From contig CAKVHT010000001.1 of the NCBI GenBank assembly GCA_934754375.1, positions 62,001 to 126,000 of the forward strand: 64,000 nucleotides of DNA, in the 5' to 3' direction. The DNA comes from an uncultured Clostridia bacterium. Its GTDB lineage: Bacteria > Bacillota > Clostridia > Christensenellales > UBA1242. Shown one piece after another: positions 19,561 to 28,615 of the stretch. The notes beneath the pieces are model-generated. The model did not search any database, was not told where the DNA came from, and saw nothing but the letters and a program-made list of their open reading frames with translations. Both the position numbers and the translations under genes were made by a program. Within the stretch, counting starts at the first letter, position 1; every line of letters begins with the position of its first letter.

Positions 19561-20481
19561 ATGGCAAAAGTCGGCTTAATGGTAGATGACTCTGGTGCAT
19601 TTACTGACGAAGATTTAAAAAAAGCAAAAGTTAGCAAACTGATACACACTCCATACATTATTAATGGTGAAATATATGAAGAAGGCGAAAATATGTCTAG
19701 GAGTGATTTTTTTGCGTTCTTACGTAATAAAAACACTCAATTAAGCACTTCTCAACCGAATATTGAAACAATCAAAGATGGCTGGAGAGAGATGTTGAAG
19801 GAGTTTGAACAAGTTGTTTACGTGTGTTTGTCAAGTGGATTGAGCGAAGGCTGTAACACAGCATTAAATGCAAGCCATTTAGAAGAGTTTGAGGGTAAGG
19901 TATTTGTTGTCAATTCTCAAAGAATTTCATACATGAACAAAATTACAATGTTTGAGGCTAGCATATTGATTGAGCAAGGCAAAACAGGCAAAGAAATTAA
20001 AGAATATTTGGAACAACATCGTGCCGAAGCAGGTGCATATATTGCGGTTGATACATTAAAATATTTAAAGAAGGGCGGAAGGATAACACCAGCAGTGGCA
20101 ATGATTGGTTCGATACTTAATATAAAACCAATTTTGCAGGTTCATGGTGGCAAACTTGATGCTTATGGCAAAGTGCTTTCAATGAGGCAGGCAAAAGCAA
20201 AAATCATTCAAGCTACACGCAAAGAAGTTGAGGATAGATATCCTGAAGAATTAAAACAAGGACTTGTCACCATTTCAATTGCACACACTTTCGAAGATTT
20301 GAATGATAAGGACTTGTTGAATTATAAAGATGAAGTTGTTAAAGCATGCAATGATATGAAATTTTATACAACTGACTCTCTACCATTGTTTGTGGCATGT
20401 CACACAGGGCCTAATGCATTGGCTGTTGGGTATGCAATAGATAGGCTTGGTGTTAGAGAAAAATTTGGTTTGAAAGATTAA
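19561..20481 (+). CDS. DegV-family fatty-acid-binding protein
   Basis: A 306-residue DegV protein. DegV/FakB proteins bind a fatty acid and present it to the kinase FakA. The N-terminus (KVGLMVDDSGAFTDEDLKKA), SLSSGLSEGC-like CLSSGLSEGCNTA near residue 92, YLKKGGRITPA near 165 and GSILNIKPIL are family hallmarks. AAAGGAG precedes the ATG. No fakA partner is in the window. Confidence 0.92.
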   Translation: MAKVGLMVDDSGAFTDEDLKKAKVSKLIHTPYIINGEIYEEGENMSRSDFFAFLRNKNTQLSTSQPNIETIKDGWREMLKEFEQVVYVCLSSGLSEGCNTALNASHLEEFEGKVFVVNSQRISYMNKITMFEASILIEQGKTGKEIKEYLEQHRAEAGAYIAVDTLKYLKKGGRITPAVAMIGSILNIKPILQVHGGKLDAYGKVLSMRQAKAKIIQATRKEVEDRYPEELKQGLVTISIAHTFEDLNDKDLLNYKDEVVKACNDMKFYTTDSLPLFVACHTGPNALAVGYAIDRLGVREKFGLKD

Positions 20482-20521
20482 TAAATATTAAATCAAAATT
20501 AAAAAAAATAAAAAACAACAA

Positions 20522-20548
20522 AAAAAAGGCACATTTTGTGCCTTTTTT
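20522..20548 (+). terminator. Intrinsic terminator after degV
   Basis: AAAAAAGGCACA pairs with TGTGCCTTTTTT around a TTT loop. The U-runs on both sides could also serve the convergent RNHCP gene. Confidence 0.88.
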
Positions 20549-20640
20549 ATTGAAAAAAATTGTTTTTTATAGAATTTTTATCGATATTAAGTAAAAAGCA
20601 ATTTTTAAATTATTATAAAACAGCAAATGAAAAATGCTAT

Positions 20641-20970
20641 TTATTTTTGAAATTTTTGCTTTGAATATGTGTGGTTCATCACAGACAATATGGTTTTAAA
20701 ACTATCATCTTCAGCAGATTTATTGTTGTGCGTTTGGTTGCATTTTGAACAGAGATATTTGATTTTGTAGCCCTTTTTATTGTCTATTTGAATATCGATG
20801 GGGAACATCAAACCTTGGCAAGGATTGGCTCTGTCACCTGGGTTAATGTCTACATGTAGAGATGTTAAACAAAATGGACAATGGTCACGAGAAGTGTAAC
20901 CCAAAGCAGGCACTTGTTTGCCACAGTGTAAACATATAAACGAATTATCATTTTTTGTAAAAGTTTTCAT
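20641..20970 (-). CDS. RNHCP-type zinc-ribbon protein
   Basis: A 109-residue protein with two zinc ribbons: CLHCG (near residue 13) with CPFC (near 31), and CSKCN near residue 83. The RNHCP signature appears as RDHCPFCLTSLHVD, followed by NPGDRANPCQGLMFP. The family is widespread and uncharacterised, probably nucleic-acid associated. There is no Shine-Dalgarno sequence and the ATG lies 6 bases from a -10 box, so it is a leaderless candidate. Confidence 0.88.
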   Translation of the reverse strand: MKTFTKNDNSFICLHCGKQVPALGYTSRDHCPFCLTSLHVDINPGDRANPCQGLMFPIDIQIDNKKGYKIKYLCSKCNQTHNNKSAEDDSFKTILSVMNHTYSKQKFQK

Positions 20971-20976
20971 GCTTTT

Positions 20977-21005
20977 AGTTTAATATAAATAAAATAGGTT
21001 GTCAA
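20977..21005 (-). promoter_or_regulatory. Promoter of the RNHCP gene giving a leaderless transcript
   Basis: On the minus strand: TTGACA (21000-21005), 17 bases, TAAACT (20977-20982), then 6 bases to the ATG at 20970. Confidence 0.65.
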
Positions 21006-21099
21006 CATGGTTTGTGTTTTATTTATTTTACAAACCGCATGATTTGTGTTAAAATAAAAGTACTAGGAATAAGTTTTACGTTATTTCAATGGAGGATAT

Positions 21100-21981
21100 A
21101 TGAAAAAGACACCTTTTATTGTAAAATTGTTGTTGTGGCTTGTTGGTACAATTTTGGTGATTGCTTTGGCAGTTTCTGCGGTTTGCATTTACGTAAACAA
21201 GAAGTATGGTATCAATCTGTTTGAAACATATAATCAAGTTAAATTGCTTTCAAAACCTGTTGATGAGGCAACGTTCTGTGACAATAAATTTACAGATGCC
21301 GACATGGCAACTGCTCAAACAACAGTTAATGCTTCAGTGGCGGGTTTGATTAGTTATAGCGAAACTGACGGATACAAAATTTCAACAACAGGTTTGGGCG
21401 AAGATTCTATGATGTCTGCAGATTTAAAAATCACAGATAAGCAAATGGGGGCTATTGCAAAAACAATAATTAATTCAGCCGAAGGTGGCATGACAATGAA
21501 CTTCAATGGCGAAACAGTCCAAGTTGAATTGTTGCAAATCAAATTTGAAAATGTTGATAATTTAACTGGTAATGCTGATGTGAATATTATTGTAAAAATG
21601 GATATTTCATCGTTGCAAGAAAAATTCAATTCTTTCCCATTAAACATGTTTAAAAAATATATTCCAAAAACACTTTACATTTCATCCACAACAACCATTG
21701 AAAAGGGTGAAGGAAATTTTGCCTACACTGTTAAAAGCAAATGCTTAAAGATTAACAATTTAACTAAAGAGCAAACATCAAGCTTGATCAAAACATTAAA
21801 TTTAGTTGCAAAAACAGGTACAGATGAAGAATTAAATTTGATGGCTGGTGAACCATTTGCAAACTTGTTGATTGGTAACAGTACAAATACTGGTTTTGCA
21901 TATTCACTTAAAGATTTGGGTGCAAAAGATTATAGTTTTGAAACCATTGGCGAAACAAATTATTTTGTAATAAAGAAATAA
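21100..21981 (+). CDS. Membrane-anchored extracytoplasmic protein of unknown function
   Basis: A 293-residue protein with an N-terminal helix (about residues 9-30) after MKKTPFIVK. The rest is a beta-rich, Thr/Asn-rich extracytoplasmic domain without cysteine pairs. The alternating pattern (for example VQVELLQIKFENVDNLTG, then ADVNIIVKMDISSLQ) recalls the repeat units of the 2332-aa protein at 28616, which may mean a shared fold. A GGAGG lies 7 bases before the ATG. I do not recognise a family. Confidence 0.7.
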   Translation: MKKTPFIVKLLLWLVGTILVIALAVSAVCIYVNKKYGINLFETYNQVKLLSKPVDEATFCDNKFTDADMATAQTTVNASVAGLISYSETDGYKISTTGLGEDSMMSADLKITDKQMGAIAKTIINSAEGGMTMNFNGETVQVELLQIKFENVDNLTGNADVNIIVKMDISSLQEKFNSFPLNMFKKYIPKTLYISSTTTIEKGEGNFAYTVKSKCLKINNLTKEQTSSLIKTLNLVAKTGTDEELNLMAGEPFANLLIGNSTNTGFAYSLKDLGAKDYSFETIGETNYFVIKK

Positions 21982-22061
21982 CGCAAATATTAATAAAAAA
22001 AGAGTAGATATAAAGTATTTTAAATTAAAACTACACTAGATATTGTATAAAAGGAAAAATT

Positions 22062-22568
22062 ATGATAAACAAAAAAGTTGGCACTTGCTTTGCATTTGCA
22101 TTGTTATTGACTATAGGCTTCCCATGCGGAGTTGTCTTGATAATATTGTGTCACAGCATACCGTTATTATTGACATTGGGCATAATTTTAACAGTTTTAG
22201 GATTCTATGGCGCACCTATGTTGTGGGTCAAATTTGGTGAATATAAGTCAAAACAAAAGATTTGTAATCAAATAGTTTTGGACAATTTGCAAGAGGTTGA
22301 ATACCTTGCAAAATTGAATAGTGTTGACAATCAAGTTATGCTTGAAAAATTGCGTGATTTGATAACAAACAGATATTTGGTTGGGTATGAAATTGTTGAC
22401 GACAAGTATATTGTAAAACAAACCGAAAAGGCCATAACCAAAAATGAAGCATTGACTTTGGCTGGCAAAACAGCAATTGTCCCATGCAAGGGCTGTGGTG
22501 CGCCTGTTGAAATGGTTGAAGGCGAAAAGGTGTTTTGTCCATATTGTGGCAGACCAATTAACAAATAA
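22062..22568 (+). CDS. Two-helix membrane protein with C-terminal zinc ribbon
   Basis: A 168-residue protein. Two transmembrane helices (about residues 7-29 and 34-55) are followed by a cytoplasmic helical region and a C-terminal zinc ribbon: CKGCG with CPYCG (residues about 142-164). Membrane zinc-ribbon proteins of this layout are common and functionally undefined. AAAGGA precedes the ATG. Confidence 0.75.
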   Translation: MINKKVGTCFAFALLLTIGFPCGVVLIILCHSIPLLLTLGIILTVLGFYGAPMLWVKFGEYKSKQKICNQIVLDNLQEVEYLAKLNSVDNQVMLEKLRDLITNRYLVGYEIVDDKYIVKQTEKAITKNEALTLAGKTAIVPCKGCGAPVEMVEGEKVFCPYCGRPINK

Positions 22569-22653
22569 ATTTATTTACACAAATTGCCCAAATCGCATAA
22601 TTTGTAATATGGTGAGATAGTGTTAAAACAATCTAACCACACATAGGAGAATT

Positions 22654-23409
22654 ATGTTTAAATTGATGTTGGGTTTTTTGTTGCCATTTTTTGGCACGGT
22701 GTTAGGCTCGGCTGTTGTGTTTTTTATAAAGGACAAATTAAATCCAAAATTTGAACAGGCATTGTTGGGGTTGGCTGGGGGAATGATGATGGCAGCATCA
22801 ATTTGGTCGCTGATTATCCCAGCATTGGAGCAAGAACAAAATTTAAAAAATATACCATGGTTGCCTGCAACAATTGGTTTTGTTTTTGGTGTGATGTTCC
22901 TTTTGATGGTGGAATTATGCTCAAACAAGTTTGATAACAAGCTGAAAGGCAAAAAAACTGGAAACATGTTGCTTGCAATCACAATTCACAACATACCAGA
23001 AGGAATGGCTGTTGGTGTGGCACTTGCGGGAGCATATTACGGCAATGAAATTTTAACATTGGCAAGTGCTGTATCGTTAGCTGTGGGCATTGCAATTCAA
23101 AATTTCCCAGACGGGGCAATTGTTTCATTGCCTCTTTTTGCAGATGGTAAAAGCAAAAGCAAGTCTTTCTGGATTGGTGTTATGTCAGGAGTGTTGGAAT
23201 TGGCTTGCGCTGTGATAGCCTTCTTTTTAACTGAATTGTTGACACCGGTATTGCCATATATTTTGTCATTCGCTGGCGGAGCAACGATTTTTGTTGTGGT
23301 TAAAGATTTGATACCATCATCTCAATCTGGACAATATACAAATTGGGCAACAATTTCTTTTGCTGTGGGATTTTTGCTGATGATGTTGCTTGATGTTTGT
23401 ATAGTATAA
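22654..23409 (+). CDS. ZIP-family divalent metal transporter
   Basis: A 251-residue integral membrane protein with about eight helices. The metal-binding signature HNIPEGMAVG lies near residue 111 in one helix, and the paired motif is IQNFPDGAIVS near 148, with Asp replacing the usual Glu. This matches bacterial ZupT-like importers of zinc and related metals. The loop between helices 3 and 4 is short and not His-rich. TAGGAG precedes the ATG. The metal preference is inferred from the family. Confidence 0.9.
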   Translation: MFKLMLGFLLPFFGTVLGSAVVFFIKDKLNPKFEQALLGLAGGMMMAASIWSLIIPALEQEQNLKNIPWLPATIGFVFGVMFLLMVELCSNKFDNKLKGKKTGNMLLAITIHNIPEGMAVGVALAGAYYGNEILTLASAVSLAVGIAIQNFPDGAIVSLPLFADGKSKSKSFWIGVMSGVLELACAVIAFFLTELLTPVLPYILSFAGGATIFVVVKDLIPSSQSGQYTNWATISFAVGFLLMMLLDVCIV

Positions 23410-23466
23410 TTCAAAAGACATTACGTTAAATGATGTCATTAAATGATTTTATATTTAGAAGCAATG

Positions 23467-23475
23467 TGATATAAT
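23467..23475 (+). promoter_or_regulatory. Extended -10 promoter of the CrtO-like gene, leaderless
   Basis: TGATATAAT (extended -10; TATAAT at 23470-23475) is followed by 6 bases and the ATG at 23482. The -35 region (TTTTAT) is weak, as expected for an extended -10 promoter. Confidence 0.6.
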
Positions 23476-23481
23476 AAGCAC

Positions 23482-24093
23482 ATGAAAACAACAAATACAA
23501 ATGTTGAAAAGATTACACTTAAAGCAAATAAGGGGTTAAAAGATATAATTATCATGGCTCTTATTTTTAACCTGGTATTTATTATCTGTGTGGTGTTATG
23601 CTGTGTGTTTGGATTTCACGCACCTTATTTTGCTTTGTTTATCACTGCACTTATGTTTGCTTACCACATTGACGTAAGATTGATAATTGGATTTTTCATT
23701 TCAAAATTTGTTAAACCTAAAATCAATGTTGATAAAAAATGTTTTGTTGTAACGGAAAATGAATATCATAGGCTTGAAAAATTTGGAGTGAAAAAATGGA
23801 AGGATAAATTTTTAACAGTGTTTAAACATCAATTTGTTATTCAAGATATGAAAAATAAGCAGGATATTGAATATGTTTTGCGTAACAATATAAGTGCGGA
23901 GATAATTCATTGGGTTTGCTTTTTTGTGGGGCTGTTGGCAATACTGTTAGGTTGTTTGATTTCAATCAGTGAGTGGTATATATATGTTATAACAGCGATT
24001 TTGGCTTCATTGTTGGCTGATGTGCCACCGATATTAATTCAAAGATACAATAGATATCGTGTTCTTAAAATATCAAAAAGATTACAAGATTAA
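23482..24093 (+). CDS. CrtO-like acyltransferase-family membrane protein
   Basis: A 203-residue protein with paired N-terminal helices (about residues 23-65) and paired C-terminal helices (about 133-180). Between them are YHRLEKFGVKKWKDK and, near the end, ADVPPILIQRYNRYR. These resemble the conserved blocks of the glycosyl-4,4'-diaponeurosporenoate acyltransferase (CrtO) family, whose members occur widely outside carotenoid operons. No carotenoid genes are nearby, so the substrate is unknown. No Shine-Dalgarno sequence; leaderless candidate. Confidence 0.6.
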   Translation: MKTTNTNVEKITLKANKGLKDIIIMALIFNLVFIICVVLCCVFGFHAPYFALFITALMFAYHIDVRLIIGFFISKFVKPKINVDKKCFVVTENEYHRLEKFGVKKWKDKFLTVFKHQFVIQDMKNKQDIEYVLRNNISAEIIHWVCFFVGLLAILLGCLISISEWYIYVITAILASLLADVPPILIQRYNRYRVLKISKRLQD

Positions 24094-24097
24094 AAAT

Positions 24098-24121
24098 AAA
24101 AGAGATCGGTTGATCTCTTTT
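24098..24121 (+). terminator. Intrinsic terminator
   Basis: AAAAGAGATC pairs with GATCTCTTTT around GGTT, with a following T-run. Confidence 0.88.
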
Positions 24122-24245
24122 TCTTTTTATGAAGCGCTCAAGTTATGAGTTGTACAAAAACCTATTTGACAATGTGGGACCCAATTGGCTTGACAAAGTT
24201 TTTGCCTTATCATAGTATAGAAAGACAATAATTAAAAGGAAATAT

Positions 24246-25265
24246 ATGAAAATAAGTATTATAGGTTCTGGACGTTGGGCTTCAACAATGGCATGGCTTT
24301 GTGTGGAAAACAAGCATAATGTTCTTGTTTGGGAAAAATTATTTGAAGGCAAACAAGAAAGTGTATTCTATCAAACAAAGACAAACAATTATGTAGATTT
24401 GTCTAAAAGCAATATAAAAATGACTCATGATTTGTCAAAGGCACTTGCATTTGGAGATTATGTTATCATATCAATTTTAAGCCAATGCGTTGATGAAATG
24501 ATGCAAGAAATCAAACAAATTGCAGGATATGAAAATAAGAAATATATTTTAGCAATGAAAGGCATTGAACAAGCAACAGGCAGGACTTTGAGCGAGATTT
24601 TGCGTGATAATGGAGTGAACAAAGAAAATATTTGTGTATTGGCAGGGCCAGGGCATCCTCAATCAATTGTTGTTGGTGAAAAAACACACATGGTGGTGGC
24701 GGGATATGAAACAGAAATGGCAAAAGATGTTGCCAAACTTTTGAGCAACAAAAATTTTAAATTATTTGCCTATCATGATGTTAAAGGTGTTGAAATTTGC
24801 GCAGCCGCAAAAAACGTTTATGGTGGTTTGGGCGGAATGTGTGTTGGGTCTCACAATGACACTTTGCGTGGTTCACTTATGTGTGCAAGTTTGGCAGAAA
24901 TGGAAAAATATCTTGAAGCCATGCAATGTGTGCCAAAAACTGCCCGACGCCTACCTTTGTTAGGGGATTATGATGCTACTATGTATGACCTAAACAGCCA
25001 CAATCTCACTTATGGGATAGAAGTTGTAAGGCAAAATACAAAAGACCCAACTTTGCCTTTTGTTTCAGTTGAAGGCAAACAAGCGGTTACAGGACTTATT
25101 AAACGTATGATAAATTACAACAATCAAGTCAGTGACGTTATGCAATTAAGGGCTTATTTAATGGAAACTTATCAAAAAATTGTAGATGGAAAAATCCAAC
25201 CAAGCAAGGCAGTGGAACATATTGAAAAAGCCATAACAAATGTTTATTCTAACGATGAAAATTAA
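24246..25265 (+). CDS. gpsA: Glycerol-3-phosphate dehydrogenase [NAD(P)+]
   Basis: Makes sn-glycerol 3-phosphate from dihydroxyacetone phosphate for phospholipid synthesis. The protein has 339 residues, a normal length. The dinucleotide loop reads GSGRWAS (residues 7-13) instead of the common GxGxWGTA. LAMKGIE near 101, LAGPGHPQSIV near 131 and the catalytic Lys in AAKNVYGGLGG near 188 identify the family. The divergent glycine loop and GMCVGSHNDT block make this an outlying member. It starts behind AAAGGA. Confidence 0.85.
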   Translation: MKISIIGSGRWASTMAWLCVENKHNVLVWEKLFEGKQESVFYQTKTNNYVDLSKSNIKMTHDLSKALAFGDYVIISILSQCVDEMMQEIKQIAGYENKKYILAMKGIEQATGRTLSEILRDNGVNKENICVLAGPGHPQSIVVGEKTHMVVAGYETEMAKDVAKLLSNKNFKLFAYHDVKGVEICAAAKNVYGGLGGMCVGSHNDTLRGSLMCASLAEMEKYLEAMQCVPKTARRLPLLGDYDATMYDLNSHNLTYGIEVVRQNTKDPTLPFVSVEGKQAVTGLIKRMINYNNQVSDVMQLRAYLMETYQKIVDGKIQPSKAVEHIEKAITNVYSNDEN

Positions 25266-25270
25266 AATAA

Positions 25271-25299
25271 AAAAGGCGCAATAGGTGCGTCTTTTTTTT
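25271..25299 (+). terminator. Intrinsic terminator after gpsA
   Basis: AAAAGGCGCA pairs with TGCGTCTTTT (one G-U pair) around ATAGG and is followed by T residues. Confidence 0.8.
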
Positions 25300-25372
25300 G
25301 TTTTACATAAGGGTAAGCATCATAAAATCTAAATTAAAAGTGATTTTGCCGTTATTTTTAGCAAAACAATGT

Positions 25373-25822
25373 TTACATAGTAAATATATCATGCTGTTGC
25401 AAATTGTCAATATCATAACTGGTTACAAGCAAACACTTTTCAGTGTCATTCAAATCTATCTTTTTAACAATGGCTTGCGTTTCAGTGATTTCAATAATCA
25501 ATTTAAATATGGGTTTACAACCAAATTTAGAGTCATAGTTTGTTGCGCTGAACACTAAATTGCCATCGTTGTTGTAAAATTCAAAAGTTTTCAGTGGATT
25601 TTCTGTTCTGCTCAAATTTTCAATTAAAACACCTTTTGGCAATAAATGAACAACGCAATGATCCACATATCTTACAAAATTTACTTGTCCATCTTTGATG
25701 TGGTACAGGCAGTCTTCGTAAGTGCCTTCACGTACATCATGTTCTTGTTCTATTTTAAAATAAGGGTTAGATTTAATTTCGTTAAGATAAAGTTCGTACG
25801 AAGTTTTATTTTCAATTGACAT
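25373..25822 (-). CDS. Hypothetical protein
   Basis: A 149-residue soluble protein rich in beta strands (for example YVDHCVVHLLPKGVLIENL and KTFEFYNNDGNLVFSATN). AAAGGA lies 8 bases before the ATG. It follows the NDK-like gene on the same strand after 44 bases and may be co-transcribed with it. No family is recognised. Confidence 0.65.
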   Translation of the reverse strand: MSIENKTSYELYLNEIKSNPYFKIEQEHDVREGTYEDCLYHIKDGQVNFVRYVDHCVVHLLPKGVLIENLSRTENPLKTFEFYNNDGNLVFSATNYDSKFGCKPIFKLIIEITETQAIVKKIDLNDTEKCLLVTSYDIDNLQQHDIFTM

Positions 25823-25866
25823 ATATTTATCCTTTCATTTGTGATTTTTAAATGTTTTTGTTTAAA

Positions 25867-26490
25867 TTATAAATTAAAGGTGTCTTCGCTTGCGTTTAAT
25901 GCATGAGTTGAAATATATTCTGAAATATCGTTCACAATATCTTCGCTGTCAAGGGTATAAGGGTTATGGTTTGTTGTGGCTTGTAAAAAGTTGGCAATTT
26001 CACGTTGTGCTTCGTTTACCTTGCCTGACATATGAATGCCGTTTTCTTGTATATCGTAAGGTTTGTCAAGGGCTTTAAAGCTTTCAAATCTCATAGTGCC
26101 AGGTTCTGGGTTGGCGGTTGAACCACAAAGGGCTTTTGCACCTGCAACACCCTTTGGACATTGGATAACAATTCCGTAAACTGGGCCTCTTGTCCAATAT
26201 TCAACCAAATCTTCAAAAAATTTAAATTTGCCAGTTGGGTCTTCCATATACTTGTCATAAATTTCTTTGTAGTGAACTTTCACATTGTCTGGGGTATATA
26301 CAACTGGTGCATGCAAAAGAACTTTGCAGTTTGCCCGATTTGCTATGTCAACAACCACTTTGGTAGTGGTAAGGTTTACCATATTGGTTTTTAAGCAGAT
26401 GAATGCAAGTTGGTCTTCAGGTTTAAAGTTCTCATAGTTTTCAGTATTGATAAATTCCCTAACTTGGGCTAAATCTTTTGATGTGTTCAT
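25867..26490 (-). CDS. Divergent nucleoside diphosphate kinase-like protein
   Basis: A 207-residue protein with the NDK residue pattern in order. LAFICLKTNMV is in the place of the ATP-site FxMIKPDxV. Then come FFEDLVEYWTRGPVYGIVI (usual FF..LV.YM.SGPV), STANPEPGTMRFES (usual GATNP..A.PGTIR) and NGIHMSGKVNEAQREI (usual NVIHGSDSVESAEREI). The catalytic His, its preceding Asn and the nucleotide-site Arg are present. It is about 60 residues longer than a standard NDK, with an extended helical C-terminus. Activity is plausible but unproven. AAGGAG precedes the ATG. Confidence 0.75.
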   Translation of the reverse strand: MNTSKDLAQVREFINTENYENFKPEDQLAFICLKTNMVNLTTTKVVVDIANRANCKVLLHAPVVYTPDNVKVHYKEIYDKYMEDPTGKFKFFEDLVEYWTRGPVYGIVIQCPKGVAGAKALCGSTANPEPGTMRFESFKALDKPYDIQENGIHMSGKVNEAQREIANFLQATTNHNPYTLDSEDIVNDISEYISTHALNASEDTFNL

Positions 26491-26676
26491 AATTTCTCCT
26501 TAATCTTTCCTACATTATACCCTAAATTTGCAATTTGTCAATAAAATAAGTGCTGGCATTTGTTAAGGATTTGCATTAAAAATATTAATATTTTTATATT
26601 GATTTTATGCTTTTGATGGACAAAAACGTATTTTTGCTTAAAATTTAAAAAATGTTGCAAAAGGGACAATAAACCG

Positions 26677-26705
26677 TTGACAACCTATTGTGGTTGTGCT
26701 AGTAT
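26677..26705 (+). promoter_or_regulatory. Probable promoter of the surface-protein cluster
   Basis: TTGACA (26677-26682), 17 bases, TAGTAT (26700-26705), about 65 bases before the first gene of a three-gene co-directional cluster. Confidence 0.65.
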
Positions 26706-26770
26706 AACTATGCAATTTATGTAACAAAACGCAAAATTTTGTTGTAAATTGGATAATTTAGGAGAATAAA

Positions 26771-27523
26771 GTGGCTCGCAAAGCAAGGGAAAAGAGCGAA
26801 CTGGGAATATATATGGTCTATCTTAAGAGTGTTGAAGGGGTAACATTCAACGATTTTGATAAAACCACATTTTTAAACATACTTGTTCAAAATGAAGCAT
26901 TTTTGTTGAGCTACACCCTGCTCAACAACTCTTTTGTGTTTGTGGTCAGGGAAGATAATGATTCACTTGAAAACCTGATAAGAAAGGTTACAATCAAGTT
27001 TGTCAAAACCTACAACAAATTTCATGAACATAAGGGAAAAGTGTTTACAGGCAGATATGCAAGTTACCCAGCAAACACAATGACAGATGTCTGGCAGTTG
27101 ATTGCAAATGTTCATTCAGTTGCAAAGGTTAATGTCAACTCTCGCTCTTCAAACGAACACTATTTCGATGATGATTATGTAAAATCAGGATACCCTTTAA
27201 ATTTTTTTAAAACAAAACAAGAATTTATTGAAACATGCAATGCATTGCAATCTCAAGACCAAAAAATCAAGATGACTGACCAAGAGATGTCAGATTATAT
27301 ATACAACACTTTTAAAATCAAGCCGGAAAATCTTGCAAGTATGCCAAAAGGATTTATTGAGCAAGTTATGTCTCAAATATTTATGGCAACCAAAGCAAGT
27401 GTAAGGCAAATTGCAAGGATATCAACTTTGCCATTGAGAATGCTTTGGGATTTGGCAAAAAAATTAAAGCCAAGCAAAAAAAATAAAGACCAAAAGGTGA
27501 AAAATGAAAAAGAAACTCACTAA
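26771..27523 (+). CDS. REP-associated (Y1/IS200-like) transposase homolog without HUH motif
   Basis: A 250-residue protein. The N-terminus MARKAREKSELGIYMVYLKS and the block FVKTYNKFHEHKGKVFTGRYASYP follow the Y1_Tnp pattern of TnpA-REP (RayT) proteins. The site where these carry NHxH reads LNNSFVFVV, so both metal-binding His are lost, while a Tyr at the expected nucleophile position (KTYNKF) remains. It has a basic C-terminal tail. It begins with GTG behind TAGGAG and overlaps the next gene by 20 bases. A non-catalytic, possibly DNA- or RNA-binding descendant is the simplest reading. Confidence 0.7.
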   Translation: MARKAREKSELGIYMVYLKSVEGVTFNDFDKTTFLNILVQNEAFLLSYTLLNNSFVFVVREDNDSLENLIRKVTIKFVKTYNKFHEHKGKVFTGRYASYPANTMTDVWQLIANVHSVAKVNVNSRSSNEHYFDDDYVKSGYPLNFFKTKQEFIETCNALQSQDQKIKMTDQEMSDYIYNTFKIKPENLASMPKGFIEQVMSQIFMATKASVRQIARISTLPLRMLWDLAKKLKPSKKNKDQKVKNEKETH

Positions 27524-28559
27524 ACAGGAAAAAGAAGAACAAAAAGCACAGCAGAAATTGCTTTTGCAACAGCAAAAACAGAAAAGGCAAGAATATAAAC
27601 AAGCTATAAAACAAGCAAAGACAAAACAAGAGAAAAAACAAATTCAAAAAGAAGCAAAAAAAATCTTGCCAAGAATGTTTAGCCGAAGGACAGTTGTAAA
27701 TCTTGGCATAATTGCAATGGTTGGCATCATCAGTGGTGTGGCTGTTGGAGTTTATTTTGGACCAAAAACACTTGACCCTAATAGATATAATTTTGAAGTT
27801 TCAGCCCTGCGTGATGATGCTGACGAGATTAGAACAGAAAGCGCTGGCAAAACACCAATACAGTTGGGCGCAACAAAATCATGCGTGTTGGCATTTGAAA
27901 CCACATTCAATTGCAATCGTGTGAAAGTTGAGGGTAAAGGCAGTGTTAGGGCAATGGGGGTAACTCAGTCAATTAATGCTTGCACAATCCGTATGAATGA
28001 TAGGCTTTATTATGAAAATATCAGTGTTAGCCGTTATGTTAAAGCTTTAAATCGTTATTATGTTGATGGACAAAACATTGCTCATTATGGTGGAAGAATA
28101 AATGGAAACACTGTGACATGGAGTACTCGTGCTGATAATACAAGTGACAACTCAATCAAAACAATGGAACAATATAAAGCTAGATTTGGCAGTACTATGA
28201 ATGAGTATATGACTTATATAGTTTCATCAAAAACAGTTGTTTCAGCCTCAAATGTAACAAAAAACACTGAAGGGCATTATGAGTTCAACTTGACTTTAGA
28301 CAGAAGCAAGGCTGTTGTTAACTACGTCAAAACAATGAAGGCAACAGGTGGACTTAAAGATTTCCCAGACTTTACATCTGAACCACAAATCTACATGGTT
28401 ATTGATGAAAATTATAGGATTATCAAATTTACAAGTTATGAAAAATACACAGTAACAGCAATGGGTATCAGTGCAAAATCAGACGCAACACTTACAAACT
28501 TGTTCAGTTATGATCAAGATTTTGAAATCCCATTAATAACAGATAAATCTAAAATTTAA
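27504..28559 (+). CDS. Membrane-anchored protein with basic coiled N-terminus
   Basis: A 351-residue protein. Residues 1-55 are an extreme Lys/Gln/Glu helix (cytoplasmic). One transmembrane helix (about 66-86, LGIIAMVGIISGVAVGVYFG) leads into a 260-residue beta-rich extracytoplasmic domain. It overlaps the preceding gene by 20 bases and is followed after 56 bases by the giant surface protein, so the three probably act together. The external domain has one Cys pair (SCVLAFETTFNC). No family is recognised. Confidence 0.75.
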   Translation: MKKKLTKQEKEEQKAQQKLLLQQQKQKRQEYKQAIKQAKTKQEKKQIQKEAKKILPRMFSRRTVVNLGIIAMVGIISGVAVGVYFGPKTLDPNRYNFEVSALRDDADEIRTESAGKTPIQLGATKSCVLAFETTFNCNRVKVEGKGSVRAMGVTQSINACTIRMNDRLYYENISVSRYVKALNRYYVDGQNIAHYGGRINGNTVTWSTRADNTSDNSIKTMEQYKARFGSTMNEYMTYIVSSKTVVSASNVTKNTEGHYEFNLTLDRSKAVVNYVKTMKATGGLKDFPDFTSEPQIYMVIDENYRIIKFTSYEKYTVTAMGISAKSDATLTNLFSYDQDFEIPLITDKSKI

Positions 28560-28615
28560 CCTACAAAGCATTTTTTATAAAACATATCAGTTTGGTATGT
28601 TTTAAGGAGAAAAAA

